DNA from: Lobosporangium transversale
Taxonomy: Eukaryota; Mortierellomycota; Mortierellomycetes; Mortierellales; Mortierellaceae
DNA length: 64,000 nucleotides
NCBI RefSeq assembly: GCF_002105155.1
Contig: NW_019028997.1
Span: 62,001 to 126,000, forward strand
Direction of reading: 5' to 3'
The notes below the pieces were generated by a model that worked only from the letters and a program-made list of their open reading frames with translations, searched no databases and had not been told where the DNA came from. This document shows positions 20,592 through 32,522 of this stretch, piece after piece. Made by a program: the position numbers and the translations under genes. The stretch's first letter is position 1; every line of letters begins with the position of its first letter.

Positions 20592-23500
20592 AATTATAAT
20601 AAAAATATGATAGTTTTAAACAGTGTTTATGGTTGAATATCATTTTCTTTTATCCTTTCTATAACCAACAATGTATGGTCCTAATGATCAAATGTAATGA
20701 TTCTGTTCTCTCCAATATTCCAATGTTTATATCAAGTATCTGTGTTTAACTAATATGGCCTCCTTTTGCCTCTGCTACTGTCCACTTTTTTTTTTTTTTT
20801 TTTTTTTTATTTACTGCCAACATGTTGAGGTCATTGTGGCTGTTCGGTAGAGTCTGCCCTTTAGTAGAATGAAGCACTTTTTCCGTTTGTGCAACGCGAT
20901 TGCCTTATCTGTTTGTTGGCCCAATACACAGAATACAATCACAAAAAAGAAAAAAGACCTTCTAGGGTGCAGGCATAGAAGTGAAACAGTACTCTATCGA
21001 TACACACAAACACTCGGCGGTAGTTCACCAAATATATAGCATCCATTTCATAAATATTAGGTATCAACGGAATTAATTGTGGGACCATCGTTGTCAGTAT
21101 ATTTATACTTTATTGTTTATTGTTTATTATCCTTTTTTAGCACAGAAGAGTGATGGATAGTAAGCAACAAGATGGATAGCTGTTTTGGCCATCTTAGCTC
21201 CCTTCAAAGCTCTAATTGACTACATCCCATCCGAAAGTGGTTTATGATGTTATCAAATTTGGGGAGGTGAAGATCACATGCACATTTTTGTGTACATGTA
21301 CATGTACTTTTGATGCCGATGCTGCCATGTCACATCATCTTCGTACTGTGCACATGTATATTAAAGGAACATAAGGTAAGGTAGATAGTTAATCGAGCTA
21401 TAAGGGATAAAGTTGTAAAGAACCCTTCTCATCAACCAATGGATGCTCAACGATGTTGGAGAGCCAGCCTTCTAAACTAAAGAAGCTGAAAAATGCTATT
21501 GCATTTTGTGATGGATAAAGGAAAGCTTATTTTCTGTTTTTCTTTCTTCCTTTCTACTTTTGGAGGGATTAGTGGTCATGACATCGCATGTGTAGAAAGG
21601 CGCAAGTCCTAAATAGGTCTAGGATGCTTATAGAATATATATATTATATGAGAACGGTATATAATAGAGTTGCAAACTATCTAAAAACCAGGCACATATC
21701 CTTTTGTGTTTTCTGATCTGATCTTACTGATAAGTCAGGGCTCAGAAGCCATTTAGTCCCTGTGCATACATGGCCATTTATCTCTGTCATAAATATTTTG
21801 TTTTTGTTCTTTTTTTCCCTTTAAAATAAATAAATAAAAACCTACATTTATAATCCGATTTCAACTTACGCCAAAGAATAGAGAAGAGAAGAATGATCTT
21901 GTCATGACAAGTTAACAACTGTGAGGCTGAGTTCTGTTTTTACATCAAACTATTGACAAAGAAACCAGAATGTGTGAAGAGGTGAACTCTTGGTCTCCAT
22001 GTTCTGAACTCAGGGGGAGAAGGAGAGAGAGAGAAGGGATTGAGATGATTGTGGGGAAGTCGGAGTTGAAGAGCGGAAGAGGGATGTAAGGTTACGTGTA
22101 GAAGAGTCTAATTTGATCGTGCGATTGTGTTGACAAGACCAAAGAGTGAACATGCATGGGGCCCTGTGCAACAAACAGTTTTTAGTCCGTGAAATATAAT
22201 CTGCATCCCACATCGCATGCATTTCATTGGCGGGTGAGGTTGTCAACAACAAACACCCTGCTTCGCGTTACACACGCGTGTGATTAGCCTGTTTTATCTT
22301 TTTAAAAAATGAGCTGCAGCTGTTCCGATATATTTGTTCTCTTTTTTTTTTAAAATGGGAAGTCGAAATAACACATGCTTGGTTTTCCCCCATCAGATCT
22401 TTTCAGTTATCTGTTACAAAGAAAAATAACGGCCTGAATGAACAAAGAAGAAAAAGAAGAAGAAGTAGAAGAAGTAGAAGTAGAAGTAGAAGTAGAAGTA
22501 GAAGTAGAAAAAAAGAGAAAAGACTGCATGAGTTGCCTTGGGTGCCTTTGGCTTCTGGATTGAGGAGACAGCCTTTCTACCTTTCTGGTTAATGCTTTAT
22601 TGAGATCATGAAGACAGAATCAACCTACTTTGGAAAAACTAACATTTAACCGTACTATTGAGCAAAATAATACTTCCCAAGCTATAGTCTATGTTTTGCA
22701 CACAGGCTCGTATTAATCAGCAGCGCAGAAGCGGTATCTATTCTCGGGCCTTTATCCTTCCCACTCCCTCATTCTATAATCTTGCATTATCTTATCCCTG
22801 ATATGAGGTGTTTTTCTAAACATGAATCAAGACCTCGCGAACACAAGCATTTAACAGAATAAACAGAATGAACAGATAAACTTCCAAAAGAACAGACGGG
22901 GGTACAATCAAATATAAGGATATACAACATCGTATTATATTATATATATATACAAATTTGCGTACAGATTTGCATACAAATATGTATATATTATATACAT
23001 GTATATATACTTTAATTGCCGCACATCCTCGAGGATGCAACTTCGCCAATTCCCTGTGCAGGGTCTGTAGGACATTTACCGTGCTTTGCTCCACCCGACT
23101 TTTCACAGCGTAACAATGGTAATAAATGTATTACACGTTAAATAGGCTGTATGGCTTCACCTTATATCATATGTCAGATAATATTTTGTTGATACCATCT
23201 CCAAAAAGGTACAAATCATTGTAAGAGTGATAATAGAAGTTGACCTGATTAACTGGATGAGAGTATCAGACTGCAGCCAATTGTAGCATTGATAGGAGGC
23301 GAGTGGCATGCAGACAAGCGTATAGTTGGATAGTTTTGAGATTTATCAAAGATGAACAGTAAAACAGTAATAATTAAGTGGCCCTTTTTATTGAGTCTGT
23401 ACTGAATCGATCATGTTTTGTGGAAGCTATCATAGAGTACCTGTACCTTAGTCATCCTATCCATGAACTATCAACAAAACCAAAATCAAATCGTTTTTAT

Positions 23501-23864
23501 TTTATTCATATTCATGCTTATTGACTACACTATTTGTTCCTGTGTTCCTGAACTTTGGCCATTCAAAAATGTAAACAAATATGCATGCACAACTAACAGT
23601 GGATATTGAAACGATAAAAAGAAAGTAATCGGTGCACAGAACATTTGGTATTATCCTCAGCGCATGTCAGGGAAACCGTTCCTCTCTGCCACATTTGCAT
23701 CTACATCGTCCCAGAATGTTGTATAAATATCCATCTATCTGTACATTTTTCTTTTTTCTTTTTTCTTTTTTCTACATCCTCTCCGGCACATTCTTCTCTC
23801 CTCCCTTCCTTCTCTCTTTTACATACACTCCTCTCTCCTCCTTGTGAACACTCACAAAAAAAAA
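20592..23864. other. 3.3-kb spacer
   Basis: No supported gene. Features are a T-run at 20787-20808, a palindromic TGTACATGTACA stretch near 21290-21306, a GAAGTA microsatellite at about 22455-22510 and an AT dinucleotide-rich patch at 22935-23010. A minus-strand stretch near 23030-23105 (VEQSTVNVLQTLHRELAKLH) followed by a GTATAT donor-like site could be a lone exon but has no partner exons. The last 150 bases are pyrimidine-rich and form the likely promoter of the chitinase gene. Confidence 0.45.
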
Positions 23865-25862
23865 ATGCGTTTAACATCTGCTATTTTCACCATTGCTTCG
23901 GCTTTGGTCATGGCATGCTCGCAGGTCGAGGCTGCCCCCGTCGTTGCTGGCTACCTTCTTCTCAACCCCACTAACGGTCCTGCTAAGCTCAAGGCCCTTG
24001 CTGACAACGCCGCCAAATTGCCCATTAACCGTATCTTCCTTTCCTTTGCTCGCCCCGGTATGGTCTACGTCCCAGGTTCCAACACCCTTGAACATGTCGG
24101 CTTGAACTATGCCAACACACCTGACTATGGTTTCGCTGATCTCAAGGATAAAGTTACTAAGCTCCAGGCCGGCGGCGTTGAGGTTTTCCTTTCTGTCGGA
24201 GGATGGAACTATGGATGCTTCCCTGTAAGTTTACTCTTCTCAATTCCCTCCTGTCCATTTGTGTCTCGTTCTTTAAAAACATGATCTATTAACACTCCGA
24301 TCCGCAATCTTTAAAATGAATAGTACGTCTACACCTACTACTCCGTTGGAGGTTATGGAACCAGCACCCCTAACTACTATAAGATCAAGGAGCACGGAGG
24401 AACGCTTGCTGGATGCACTGAAGCCAACATGTGGTGCTACACCTGCGAACCCAAGAGCGAGAATACAGTCTTGGCTGACTTCGACATCTTCCCTGAGCCC
24501 TCAAACTCCTCCACCTGGCAGGAGGCTCAAAAGTATGTCATTGCTCAAGCTGGTGGCGAGGCTCCTGTCTTCCATCCCGAGATGATCCCTGGACACTCCT
24601 GGACTGACCCTATTACTAAGATCACTAACTTGGTCCCCGGTAGCGATTACTTTGTCAAGACTAACCGTGATCCTTACCAGGATCTAGTTTACTTGGGCAA
24701 GGATCTCGGCCTTGCTGGTGTTGATATTGATTACGAAGAGATGTGGCATGCTGATTTCTACAAGAAGGGTGCCTCGACCGGCCCATGGACTTCTCACCAG
24801 ACTGTCTACAAGTACGCTGCTATCATGCGTGATGTCCAGATCAACATCCAGGCCATCCAGCCCTCGATGATGCTCGCCACTGCAGCTTCTGCTGCTGGAG
24901 GGCTTTCAACCAACTGGTGGGGAGGCAACCTTAAGAATATCTGGTACAACGTCAACAAGTGGTACCCCGAGGTCTACAGCTTCATGGCTACCGGCAAGAA
25001 CGGAGGCGGCGTCAACGTCATGACTTACGATTTGTCCAACAACCAAGAATACCACGAATGCCCTGACACTGGTGTCTGCAGCTTGAGCCAACAGGTCAAC
25101 TACTACATGAAGTCATATGCTGATAATGGTATGATCGCTCACGTCGGTTACGAGATCGGTATCCCTGCCTACCCTGCTTCTGATCACGATCCCACTCACC
25201 AGCTGCCCTTGACTCAATCCGAGTTGAGCAGCATCCTTGCTGTCCAGGGCTCCAAGGGAGGTTTCTTCTGGGAGTTGTACAAGAAAGCCGGAAGCACCAA
25301 TAATGTTGATGCTACCAGCGCTGCTCAACAGATTTGCAAGGCTGCTCTTGGCGCCAATACCCCTCGTTGCTCCGGTGTCATCCCTCAGATCGACGGAACT
25401 AGTCCCTCCACTACCACTGCTTCTTCCACTGTTACATCCACCTCTTCTGCCCCCGTCACCTCTACCACCTTGCCTTCGAACACCTGCAGTGTTGCCGCTT
25501 GGTCTGCCACTGCTACCTACAACGCCAACGCTCAGGTGTCATACAATGGTCGCTTGTACACTGCCAAGTGGTGGTCTCAAAACAACATCCCCACTGCTGG
25601 TGGTCCTTGGGTTGACAATGGCCCATGTGGCTCCTCTACTGCTAACCCTACCACCGCTCCTACTGCCACCGCTACCCCTGGTGGGTGCTCTGGTGTTAGC
25701 GCTTTCTCTGCTTCGACTGCCTACACTAGTGGCTCCAAGGTCTCCTACAACGGCTTTGTCTACACTGCCCAGTGGTGGACCCAGGGAGAGACTCCTGGCT
25801 CTTCTGCCGTCTGGGTCAAGGGCGCTGCTTGCTCCGCCACTCTTCGCCGCCGCTTGTACTAA
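23865..25862 (+). CDS. Secreted GH18 chitinase with two CBM5/12 modules
   Basis: Hydrolyses beta-1,4-linked GlcNAc polymers outside the cell or in the wall. Exons 23865-24224 and 24324-25862 join at Pro-Tyr. The first 24 residues form a signal peptide (MRLTSAIFTIASALVMACSQ then VEA). The GH18 barrel shows VEVFLSVGGWNYG (beta-3 motif) and LAGVDIDYEEMWHADF, where the last Glu of DxxDxDxE is the proton donor. The first Asp of that motif is Ala here. VMTYDLSN is the beta-6 region. A Ser/Thr/Pro linker follows, then two ChtBD3 (CBM5/12) repeats with WSATATYNANAQVSYNGRLY and FSASTAYTSGSKVSYNGFVY, each with paired Trp. Codon use is richer in C-ending codons than in neighbours, which suggests high expression. 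Confidence 0.93.
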
Positions 25863-26184
25863 TATCCCAACGCTTTATTAGGTGATGATCCTTGTAGTCT
25901 TATTTTTCAACCATAGAGCTGAGCTCATGGGAACAAAGATCTGATTTCTTGGCGCCTTTCATCCCCTCCCCCCACCTCAGACTGAGGATATCATTAAATG
26001 TATCCATATAAACGTAGTATAAACACATATGGCTGTGCCAAATGCAGTTTTTTTTTTTTTTTTGTAGAATGATTTGCAATAAAAAAAAAATATTATAAAA
26101 TAAAATAAAAACAAACAGATATGCAATTGTGTATAAAGAAAAGAAACCAAGTTCTATATTTTCTAGAGCTTAGAATTGAATGGT

Positions 26185-26218
<34 letters not shown>

Positions 26219-26231
26219 GTAATTTTATTCT
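25863..26231. other. Convergent 3' region
   Basis: Between the chitinase stop and the oxidase stop lie T-runs at 26048-26064 and 26187-26215 and an A/T-rich patch. No gene seen. Confidence 0.6.
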
Positions 26232-27607
26232 TTAAAGTTTTGCCATAGTCCTGGCTTCATCTCTAAGGGTCTGCAGATTCTTTAGGGAACGCTCAATACA
26301 CTTAGCCGTTTTGTTGGCGCATCCAATACTGGCCTGGTATCCAAATCCAGCATGACCATAATTGTGTGCTACTACAAGAACAGAGGGGTTCCAGCCTTCG
26401 TTCCAGTCCAATTGCTCGGCCGTTGCAGAGACTCGGACGCCACCGCGTCGATTGGGTCGGAGGCCAACACAGTTTCGTAAAACCGTTGCCTTGGAGAACA
26501 GATCAGGTCTGCAGTCCTGAACGCGTTGCATGATTGCTTTCGCTGTTTTCTCTGATGGAGCTTCTTGGCTAAAGCACGGATAATCAAATAATGAAAAAGA
26601 GAAAAAAAAAAAAAAAAAAAAAAAAAAAACTATTCAGAACTGGAGACAAAAACTTGTGTATAACGATTTTCCTTTTTTTTTTTTTTTTGTTTTTTCCTTT
26701 TTAAGTAGGTACAACTTACTAGTCCCAATGATCCGTTGTGCCGCCCAAGATAATCTCACCATTATCTCTGGGGATAACATAGGTGACAGTGCCAACACCA
26801 AAGGCACTGCCTTCTGCATATCGTTCCATTGTGAATTGCTTTGCTTTCGGCCAAATTTCATCTGGGACCTTGACAATTAAGATTTGCCCACGAGTGGGGA
26901 ACATTTGGTGATCATTCACGCCCTGTAAGTTACGGCTTCCTAGGCCCGAACAATTAACAATAATATCGGCCTTGGGGTGTTTATCGCTGTGTGGGACCTG
27001 AGCTAGAGCTCTGAGACTCTGTACAGTGCCATGCTCAATGATACCACCTCGAGCGAGGATCTGGTCTTGCAGATAGCGTAAATACTTGGGCGTATTAATG
27101 GAGACTATTGGTTTTCCAAATAATAGCAGTAACGATAATAGCAACAGCAACAATTAGTCAGTGTATCGAAACTAGACTTGAGACGCAATAAGAATGTGGC
27201 GATAATCACATCAATCGCCATATGCTGACCTGTGGTGTACGTAGTCCCAAAATCAACACCAGATGGAAGTTCTTCCTTTGGAATGTGTCGATACTAAAAC
27301 GAAGCAAGGGAAAAAAAAAAAAATCAAGGCGGATGAGGATTATATTCTATTCTTCCATAACATGCGATTGAAAGTGAAGGCGAATTACTGTATACATTTT
27401 TAAGAAAACGACTGAACCATGGCTCTTCAAAGTTTTTGGGTTTGACATCCCAATAATCGTGTCCAGTCAAAAACATGATACCGGCCTTGGGCTCGGTTTC
27501 TGCTAGATGCTCAAATCTCTTGTACGTGGCTTCTTCAAGCTCTAAAATGTTTATCATTTCCCTCCTCCGAGAAATGTAATTCGTGAGTTTTTTTTTACCT
27601 TGTTCAG

Positions 27608-27665
<58 letters not shown>

Positions 27666-27764
27666 TTGTTGCTCAAGATCCGCAATGTCAGCAAAAGATC
27701 TCCAATGTGCTCCAGCCCTTTCCACAACACAGGATTTAGCCAACAAAGGTGAGAAAGATTTTTA

Positions 27765-27807
<43 letters not shown>

Positions 27808-28016
27808 TAAAAAAAAAAATAAAAAGCACATTAGTTTGACAATGAACATTATTACCAAGGAGATGTATAATCGATATGGAGGTCGGAAGGTAGATGTGTA
27901 GCAATGATCTTGACGCTGTAGTTTCCTTTTTCAAGAAGGGCAAGTCCTGTGGAGAGACCGGAGACACCTGCTCCGAGAATATTAACTGCATAGGTTTTAT
28001 TATCTGAAGAAGACAT
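26232..28016 (-). CDS. D-amino-acid oxidase, peroxisomal
   Basis: FAD enzyme that oxidises D-amino acids to imino acids with release of hydrogen peroxide. The start ATG is at 28016, the stop at 26232. At least six exons join in frame. Motifs in order: the dinucleotide-binding NILGAGVSGLSTGLALLE; SPWAGAHWRSFA built across intron 1; GIMFLTGHDYWDVKP; VNCSGLGSRNLQGVND; GVGTVTYVIPRDNGEIILGG; RPNRRGGVRV; and HNYGHAGFGYQASIG. The C-terminus is Ala-Lys-Leu, a type 1 peroxisomal signal, matching the known site of fungal DAAO. D-aspartate oxidase is a close relative that cannot be excluded. Introns are unusually repetitive: intron 1 has a T30A tract, the next an (ATT)17 array at 27609-27660. Confidence 0.9.
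27609..27660. repeat. (ATT)n microsatellite in a DAAO intron
   Basis: About 17 tandem ATT units lie directly downstream of the intron donor. Read on the gene strand they are AAT units that begin inside the donor (GTAATAATAAT), so repeat length changes occur immediately next to the splice site. Confidence 0.9.
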
Positions 28017-29018
28017 TGTAAAGATAGTGAAGACACAAGTCGAGACGAGAGCGTGGGAAGAGAGAATGGGAAAATGAGTCAGAAGAGGAAGGGAGAAGAG
28101 AGGAAAGAAAGGAAGAGAGCAAGCTCTCTCTCTGAAAAAGGACAGAGAATGAGACCAAACGGCCTCTTTTTGATAGTTTTTCCCATTTGTCTTGTACGCA
28201 GATGAATACGAAGACTCATTGGCCCCCTTGGCCCAGAACAATCCCGAAAGATATCATTGTCTTTTCGATGCACCTAATGCATACCCCACTCAAACAATCT
28301 TGACCTTTTTCATGTTCAATGCCTTGTCAAAAAGGTTTTTGTAGCTCCATACTTCACAAAGTATGAATCCTTGCACACACTTCATTTGCTTTAATCATAT
28401 TTCGAACTGCCTCCATTGACTCCTCAAACATCTCCAACCCTATAAGCAATGACCCTTGACATGACTCCAATAATGCTAATTCATGCTTGATTAGAAAAGC
28501 TGATAATAATAATAAAATGAAGCTCCTAATGGGTCTTCATTAGACACTGTGGGAATAAATTTGTCGCACGCGGCAACGGTTCTAGGTAAGTTTTTCTTGT
28601 GAACAAAATACATGTTACATGTACTTTGCATTTTGTAAATGTGTCAAAACCTTCCCGTGACCAAGCTCAGACATTGCCTTTTGATTTGTTCATAGCACAT
28701 TGCTTGAGTCCTGAAAACCAAACTTTCCTTTAGATTCTGAGCAAGCCAAAGCAGCCACGGCTCAAGGTAAAACGGCCGCTCCATCAATTCAAAGGGCAAA
28801 GGTCATCGTTTTGGGCAGACTCGCAATGAAATTTGTGTGGGCTTGACACTTTTTCGGCTCTGGGTGGAGTCAAGCCTACATTTTAGATTGGGAAAGAGAG
28901 AAATAAAAAAAAAAGGCTTTATGATTGTATTACATTTTGGAATGTCTATAAACTGTACAACTCCAAGAGCTCTTCCTTAACTCTGCCAGTTTTCTTGTCA
29001 AACCTTTCTACTAACCTT
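28017..29018. other. Upstream region of DAAO and spacer
   Basis: A GA/CT-rich patch at 28075-28150 forms the probable DAAO promoter and leader. The rest is AT-rich with no supported gene. Confidence 0.4.
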
Positions 29019-29640
29019 TACTGACTGTCTGCATACTTCATCTTCGTTTCAATCCTGGCCTCATCCCTCAGACGGTCCTGCGCTTCCTTGGCCTACGAAT
29101 CCACAAGCTTTTGCTAGACCAACGACTTTCTGTGGCAGTTCATCGTTCCTGTCCTGTCGACCTTCCACTGAGAGGTGATGGTTTGACTCTCAGAGAGATT
29201 CTTCAACAGCGATCTCTGCCTGTTGCTTCTGGATCATGGCAACGTACTTTTGAGCATACCGCACCAACTTCATTGGACTCGTCTTTACAGTAAACACATC
29301 ATGATCAAAAAGCTCGAGTTTTTTTTTTTTTTTCCTAAAAAAAAAAAAAAAAAAAGCACTCATTCAAGAGCAGCGGTTTAACTTAAAAAGCTTAAGTGAT
29401 AGTAGCCGAATTCGGTATCATGGAGTCTGTAAGCTTTGACAACTTTGAACAAAAGTCTTTGACCAAGCCCTTGTACCTGAAAGACCTAATGATTCGACTA
29501 TTCAAGTTCATGAGTGAAACAAAAATCTGGGCTTGGTGCACCAGTGAACTCTTCTTCATTGACGAAAACCAATGGATGTTACGTCAGATCTTCCAAGAAA
29601 GCTTGGTTCTCATCATTTGATGTCTTCAACGATCCCCTCA
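29019..29640 (-). pseudogene. Decayed protein-coding relic, unknown family
   Basis: Minus-strand segments with protein-like composition are interrupted by several stops and a frameshift. From about 29620 one frame gives HPLVFVNEEEFTGAPSPDF and later LFKVVKAYRLHDTEFGYYH with three stops. After a T16A19 tract, another gives DHDVFTVKTSPMKLVRYAQK and AMIQKQQAEIAVEESL. A shifted frame continues to KEAQDRLRDEARIETKMKYA and a stop. The tail looks like a coiled coil. I do not recognise the family, and whether the two halves were one gene is inference. Confidence 0.35.
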
Positions 29641-29801
29641 CCATATTGAACGATAAAAAAAAAAAAAAAAATAAAAAGTAGAGAGTGCATCGGAGAATTG
29701 GACTTTAATATCCCTATGAGCTGAAGTGGACGTCGTTTTGAAAAATGAATTCTTTATTTGTCATTGATTAATGAATCATCATGTAATTTCTTGCACTGCT
29801 G

Positions 29802-31553
29802 TTAATCACGCTTCTCCTTCTTAACCCAGTCCATCATAAAATTGGATGTTGCCAGTACGACCTCATCAACTATCCGCCCTGTCTGTGTCTTGAATTCTTC
29901 AAATTGTGGACCCATCGCCTTAACGCGCTCCTGAAGACGCTCGCCTAAGCTTCCAGATAGAACAACAACTCTAGCGCCGACCTGGCTGAGCATAATCTGT
30001 AAAACTTCAGCGGCCCTAATAAAACCATCCCATACGGGTCCCATTGTTGCTGCCACTATGGGCATAGCCTTCAAGATCGCATCCGTCAATGCCTTGGTAT
30101 GAGTAATAGTTGCCATGGCTGCATGAACCAACACTGGCTGGATAGTTGTCACCCATATCTTCACAGTTGGTGCGCCAATCCTCTCGTGAAGCCACGCCAT
30201 GACAGGTTGTGTATAAGTAGTCAATGTCATGGAAATCCAGTATACAGTACGCCATAGAGTTGCGATCACCACAACAAACTTGTCTACCACCCATGCAACT
30301 ATAGGACGGGCCACTTCGAGTGCTGTCATCAAATCATTGTAAGCATTGGGCACTATATCTACCGCAAAAACACTAATACCATGCCAGATCATCTGAAGGG
30401 CAAGAGTCGTATAGTTGTAGGTAGTCTTCACTACCTGTGTCAAGACGGTTTCTAAAAGAATCAGCCAGTTAACACTTTCCAGCCTTTCCAGGGCGTCCCC
30501 AAGCTTTGTTTTGACTGTCAAGAGCAATGCGTGGATTCCCGCCAAAAGTGTTGGATGGGATCGAAGAATTCGGAATCCATCTTGTGCGACCTGGCCTATT
30601 GGCAAAAGAAAGCGACTGTAGATGTGGAATGCAAGCCATGGCAAGAATTGTGCCAAACCTTGAACGACCAATTCTCCCATTGTATAAAACTTTGTACCCA
30701 GAGGCTTGAGTGTCCGTTCCCACAACCAGGTCCCAATTTTGACCAATGCCCAGCCGAGGTCCTGTGCATCTTTAGCCAGTTCGTGGAGATATATCTTTGC
30801 AGTCTGTAAAAAAGTCACCCAAAGGATTGATAGACGGGACCAGAGCGCCTGCAATGGATTATAGACACACTCAATGGCGAACCACTCGAGTGCAGACCGA
30901 GTGGGCTCTAGAATAGTTTGTACCCATCCAAAGGCTTTGACTGCAGCTACTCCAGCTACTTCTAGACACGAGGCAGTCATTCGCACAAGTCCTGGAAAAA
31001 TAGTTTTCTCCAACGCGATCCCAATTGCTGCGACGACTGGGGACTTCTGGATGATTACCACTGCGATCTGAATGGGAGCGAGTACCTTTGTCTTGAAAAA
31101 CTCTGGTCCAGAGTTCACGGACCAATGTGCTGCATGCTCAATGGCGACCATTAAGTGGACACCTGACTGTTCTACAGCAAAGATCGAGTGTAGAACGAAC
31201 CACCGGAGGCCATCCCAAATAGCCTTGAGAACCAAGTAGATGACGGCAAAGGGTAGATAGGGGATCCACCTCACAGAGAATTTGTCTGATAATGATTTTA
31301 CAAGATGTTCTGATGGAAGAGGTGAGTCGTTTTCAGCTGGTTTTATCGTAGGATCTGAAATGGAGGATGATTTGCTGCTGGTTTGCTCTGTGTTTGCTTC
31401 CGCTGCAATTTCAGGCTTTGGATCTTCAAGCTTGGTGTGAGGAAGCTGTCTACGAGCCTTCCATTGCGGGTAGTCACGAGCAAAATAGAGAAAGAGGGCG
31501 AAGGCAGCAATGACAAGTGTACGGGAGAAGAATTTACTATCTGGTTCGTCCAT
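29802..31553 (-). CDS. Unknown 583-aa protein with N-terminal membrane anchor
   Basis: Intronless gene, ATG at 31553, stop at 29802. Residues 10-26 (SRTLVIAAFALFLYFARDY) form a short hydrophobic anchor, followed by a polar linker to about residue 90. The remaining 490 residues are a chain of amphipathic helices rich in Trp, Val, Ala and Leu, in units of roughly 30-45 residues (for example WALVKIGTWLWERTLKPLG and VVIATLWRTVYWISMTLTTY). The C-terminus is charged (NFMMDWVKKEKRD). No catalytic motif is visible. The helix pattern could suit a lipid- or membrane-surface protein, but that is only a guess. Lack of introns among intron-rich neighbours is notable; retrocopy or transfer origins are possible. 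Confidence 0.8.
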   Translation of the reverse strand: MDEPDSKFFSRTLVIAAFALFLYFARDYPQWKARRQLPHTKLEDPKPEIAAEANTEQTSSKSSSISDPTIKPAENDSPLPSEHLVKSLSDKFSVRWIPYLPFAVIYLVLKAIWDGLRWFVLHSIFAVEQSGVHLMVAIEHAAHWSVNSGPEFFKTKVLAPIQIAVVIIQKSPVVAAIGIALEKTIFPGLVRMTASCLEVAGVAAVKAFGWVQTILEPTRSALEWFAIECVYNPLQALWSRLSILWVTFLQTAKIYLHELAKDAQDLGWALVKIGTWLWERTLKPLGTKFYTMGELVVQGLAQFLPWLAFHIYSRFLLPIGQVAQDGFRILRSHPTLLAGIHALLLTVKTKLGDALERLESVNWLILLETVLTQVVKTTYNYTTLALQMIWHGISVFAVDIVPNAYNDLMTALEVARPIVAWVVDKFVVVIATLWRTVYWISMTLTTYTQPVMAWLHERIGAPTVKIWVTTIQPVLVHAAMATITHTKALTDAILKAMPIVAATMGPVWDGFIRAAEVLQIMLSQVGARVVVLSGSLGERLQERVKAMGPQFEEFKTQTGRIVDEVVLATSNFMMDWVKKEKRD

Positions 31554-32522
31554 AGTCTTTTGGTTGTGTATTTGTGTGTGCCTTATTTTTAAGAAGTTGT
31601 TTCGGAGTAAGACGTTTGATCGTAATTTGAATGAACGGATGAATGCGAAAGAAAAGGAATGCTTTATTATTATTGTTGTTTAGAGATGCATGTAGAAAAA
31701 AGGATGGAAGAATGGAAGAATGGAAGAATGGAAGAATAGAATGTAGGAAGAAGAAACTAAGTGAGCAAATAAGGTATTAAATTATGCCAAGACTCTTTGA
31801 AAATTAGGTCTTGGCTCGAGCGACAATCTTGTGCATGTGCTTGTAAAGGAAATAACGCTCCACAGATCTAAGCAAACATCAGTGTGGGAGGGGGAGGGGC
31901 GCCGATCCGAGAAGCCCAGTGCACACACTGTCATCATGACAGGAAGCACATGCAGCTTCGTAGCTTCGTATTAAACAGGTCATTGACTGTATTAACTGTA
32001 GAGTCTTATTGTTGGTTTCCAGAGCTGGAATAATGATTTTCTTCACTAATTCCCATTACAACAAAGCTCTCTCTCCCTATAGAATATTCAAGCTCGTCGC
32101 GTCAGCAGTAGTTCGCTAATGATTATAATCCCAGGTTGCTGCTCTCCGAGAGCGAACGTGGAAACTTTTTACTGTGATCTACTTTGACTATTCATGATAC
32201 TTGAAGGTTATAAACTCCACTTGGCATGTGGAGCTATGGGTGTTTTTACTTTCTCATGCACCAATGACTCTCAGCATAAAGTAACTTGTCCTTGGCGAAA
32301 GTATTTGCTTCCGATAGAATATGGTGCTCTTTTTTTTATTATTGTTATTATATATTTATTATTATTCGTAGTAATATGTATAAACGCAGACAAACATCCG
32401 AGTAACTCTATTTGTTCATGAAGGGGCTCTGAACGGGGGGAGGGTGAAATTAACGGAAGAATCCTGGAGATCTGTATTAACGTTTTACATGAACATCCAA
32501 TAGCAACCAAAGCAAAGCATCA
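31554..32522. other. Spacer, possible terminal exon of a small minus-strand gene
   Basis: A GAATGGAA microsatellite is at about 31700-31745. On the minus strand an acceptor-like TTTGCTTAG at about 31870 is followed by SVERYFLYKHMHKIVARAKT and a TAA at about 31804, which looks like the end of a small protein. No earlier exon was found, so this is unconfirmed. Nothing else is seen. Confidence 0.25.

Noticed and set aside
22816..23106. Minus-strand frame with VEQSTVNVLQTLHRELAKLH
   Set aside because: Followed by a donor-like site but no other exon or acceptor could be found; too little to call a gene.
25237..25881. 214-aa Pro/Leu-rich plus-strand frame
   Set aside because: Out-of-frame shadow of the chitinase linker and binding modules.
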